In this document: piece by piece, positions 40,896 through 41,274 of the stretch
Layout: each line of letters starts with the position of its first letter
How positions within the stretch are numbered: the stretch's first letter is position 1
Origin: Nemertoderma westbladi
Taxonomy: Eukaryota > Xenacoelomorpha > Nemertodermatida > Nemertodermatidae
Direction: 5' to 3'
DNA length: 41,274 bases
NCBI GenBank assembly: GCA_032718475.1
Contig: JAUCBJ010007039.1
Coordinates: 1-41,274 of the forward strand
The notes under the pieces: generated by a model
What the model was told of the DNA's origin: nothing
Databases searched by the model: none
The model's input: the letters and a program-made list of their open reading frames with translations, nothing else
Made by a program: the position numbers and the translations under genes

Positions 40896-41274
40896 TATTG
40901 GCAAGCACTACCCAGGGAAGATCAGATAGAATACGCGAGGAGAAACAAAATCTGTTCGCGATGTGTGATGAATGGGCATAGAGCTAACCAATGCAAGGAG
41001 ACGCCAATTAAGTTCGGTCAAAGTAAAGGACAGACGATGGCGACAAGCACCGTAGGGGCGAAGAAGAGAGGAACGGTATTACTCGGGGTAGTACCAATTA
41101 TGGTAATCGGAGAAGGCGATCGATCAGTAACCACACTGATGCTGGTCGACAGTGGAGCAGCCTTCACATTGGTCGAGAATTGGGTGGCCGAAGAGATAGG
41201 ATTGAAGACGAGGCCAAGTAGAATGGCGGTAACAACCATCTCCAGCAAAGATGAGGTTCTGGAGATGAGAACTG
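40896..41274 (+). pseudogene. BEL/Pao-like retrotransposon gag-pro fragment, runs off window
   Basis: One frame is open from the LINE junction to the last base. Residues CSRCVMNGHRANQC form a CX2CX4HX4C zinc knuckle at about 40953..40994. A spacer and then RGTVLLGVVPIMVIGEGDRS and LMLVDSGAAFTLVENWVAEE follow: an aspartic protease with DSG and the layout of the DUF1758 peptidase of Pao elements. The 5' part of gag is missing. It lies in the intron upstream of the first visible ACSS1-like exon, in opposite orientation. The downstream part is unseen, so its integrity is unknown. Confidence 0.65.

Overview
This is a repeat-dominated window from a eukaryotic nuclear genome. It is most likely an invertebrate animal, possibly marine. 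The evidence is spliced exons of an animal-type acetyl-CoA synthetase, Gypsy and BEL/Pao LTR retrotransposons, an APE-type non-LTR retrotransposon, Helentron-associated (HINE-like) elements with a tetranucleotide core, several MITEs, and two kilobase-scale minisatellites. The species cannot be named from sequence alone. No bacterial-style operons, rRNA or CRISPR are present.

The only host protein gene I can support is an ACSS1-like acetyl-CoA synthetase on the minus strand. Four exons are visible (40331..40526, 39380..39838, 21164..21406, 20270..20462). They cover the C-terminal half of the enzyme and end at a stop codon with an AATAAA about 175 bp downstream. The 5' half lies beyond base 41274. 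One intron is about 18 kb (21407..39379) and holds most of the mobile DNA of the right half. The last intron (20463..21163) is nearly all a 50-bp tandem repeat whose unit copies the exon end plus its 5' splice site, giving 13 tandem donor sites.

Left part (1..14102): a decayed minus-strand Gypsy element with gag, zinc knuckles, protease, RT/RNase H, integrase, polypurine tract and LTRs. Each LTR is broken by a later insertion. The 3' LTR is split by a ~4.1-kb unclassified insert (24..4129, 8-bp target duplication). The 5' LTR is split by three HINE-like elements in tandem (9420..14063). Each LTR serves as the empty site for the other's insertion.

Middle part (14103..20270): AT-rich DNA, a 20-bp minisatellite of about 117 copies, a ~220-bp inverted repeat pair enclosing a MITE and a fourth HINE-like element, then the 3' end of the ACSS1-like gene.

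Large intron (21407..39379): two abutting copies of an unclassified DNA transposon (21673..24316 and 24319..28464) with ~45-52-bp terminal inverted repeats. The second carries a broken gene for a protein of about 540 aa that I do not recognise; in the first, a dead LINE fragment sits where that gene would be. The outer flanks share a 5- or 6-bp duplication, as if a head-to-tail dimer had integrated. Further right are a tRNA-like sequence, a TTAA-flanked MITE, a LINE fragment with a 12-bp target duplication, and a ~5-kb minisatellite of 30/33/35-bp units. An apparently full-length LINE with an intact ~1,098-aa ORF is inserted in that minisatellite. At the right edge are another LINE fragment and the start of a BEL/Pao-like element (zinc knuckle plus aspartic protease) running out of the window.

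The best candidates for something new are the tandem TIR element with its unknown gene, the HINE families with covarying terminal hairpins, and the splice-donor minisatellite in ACSS1.
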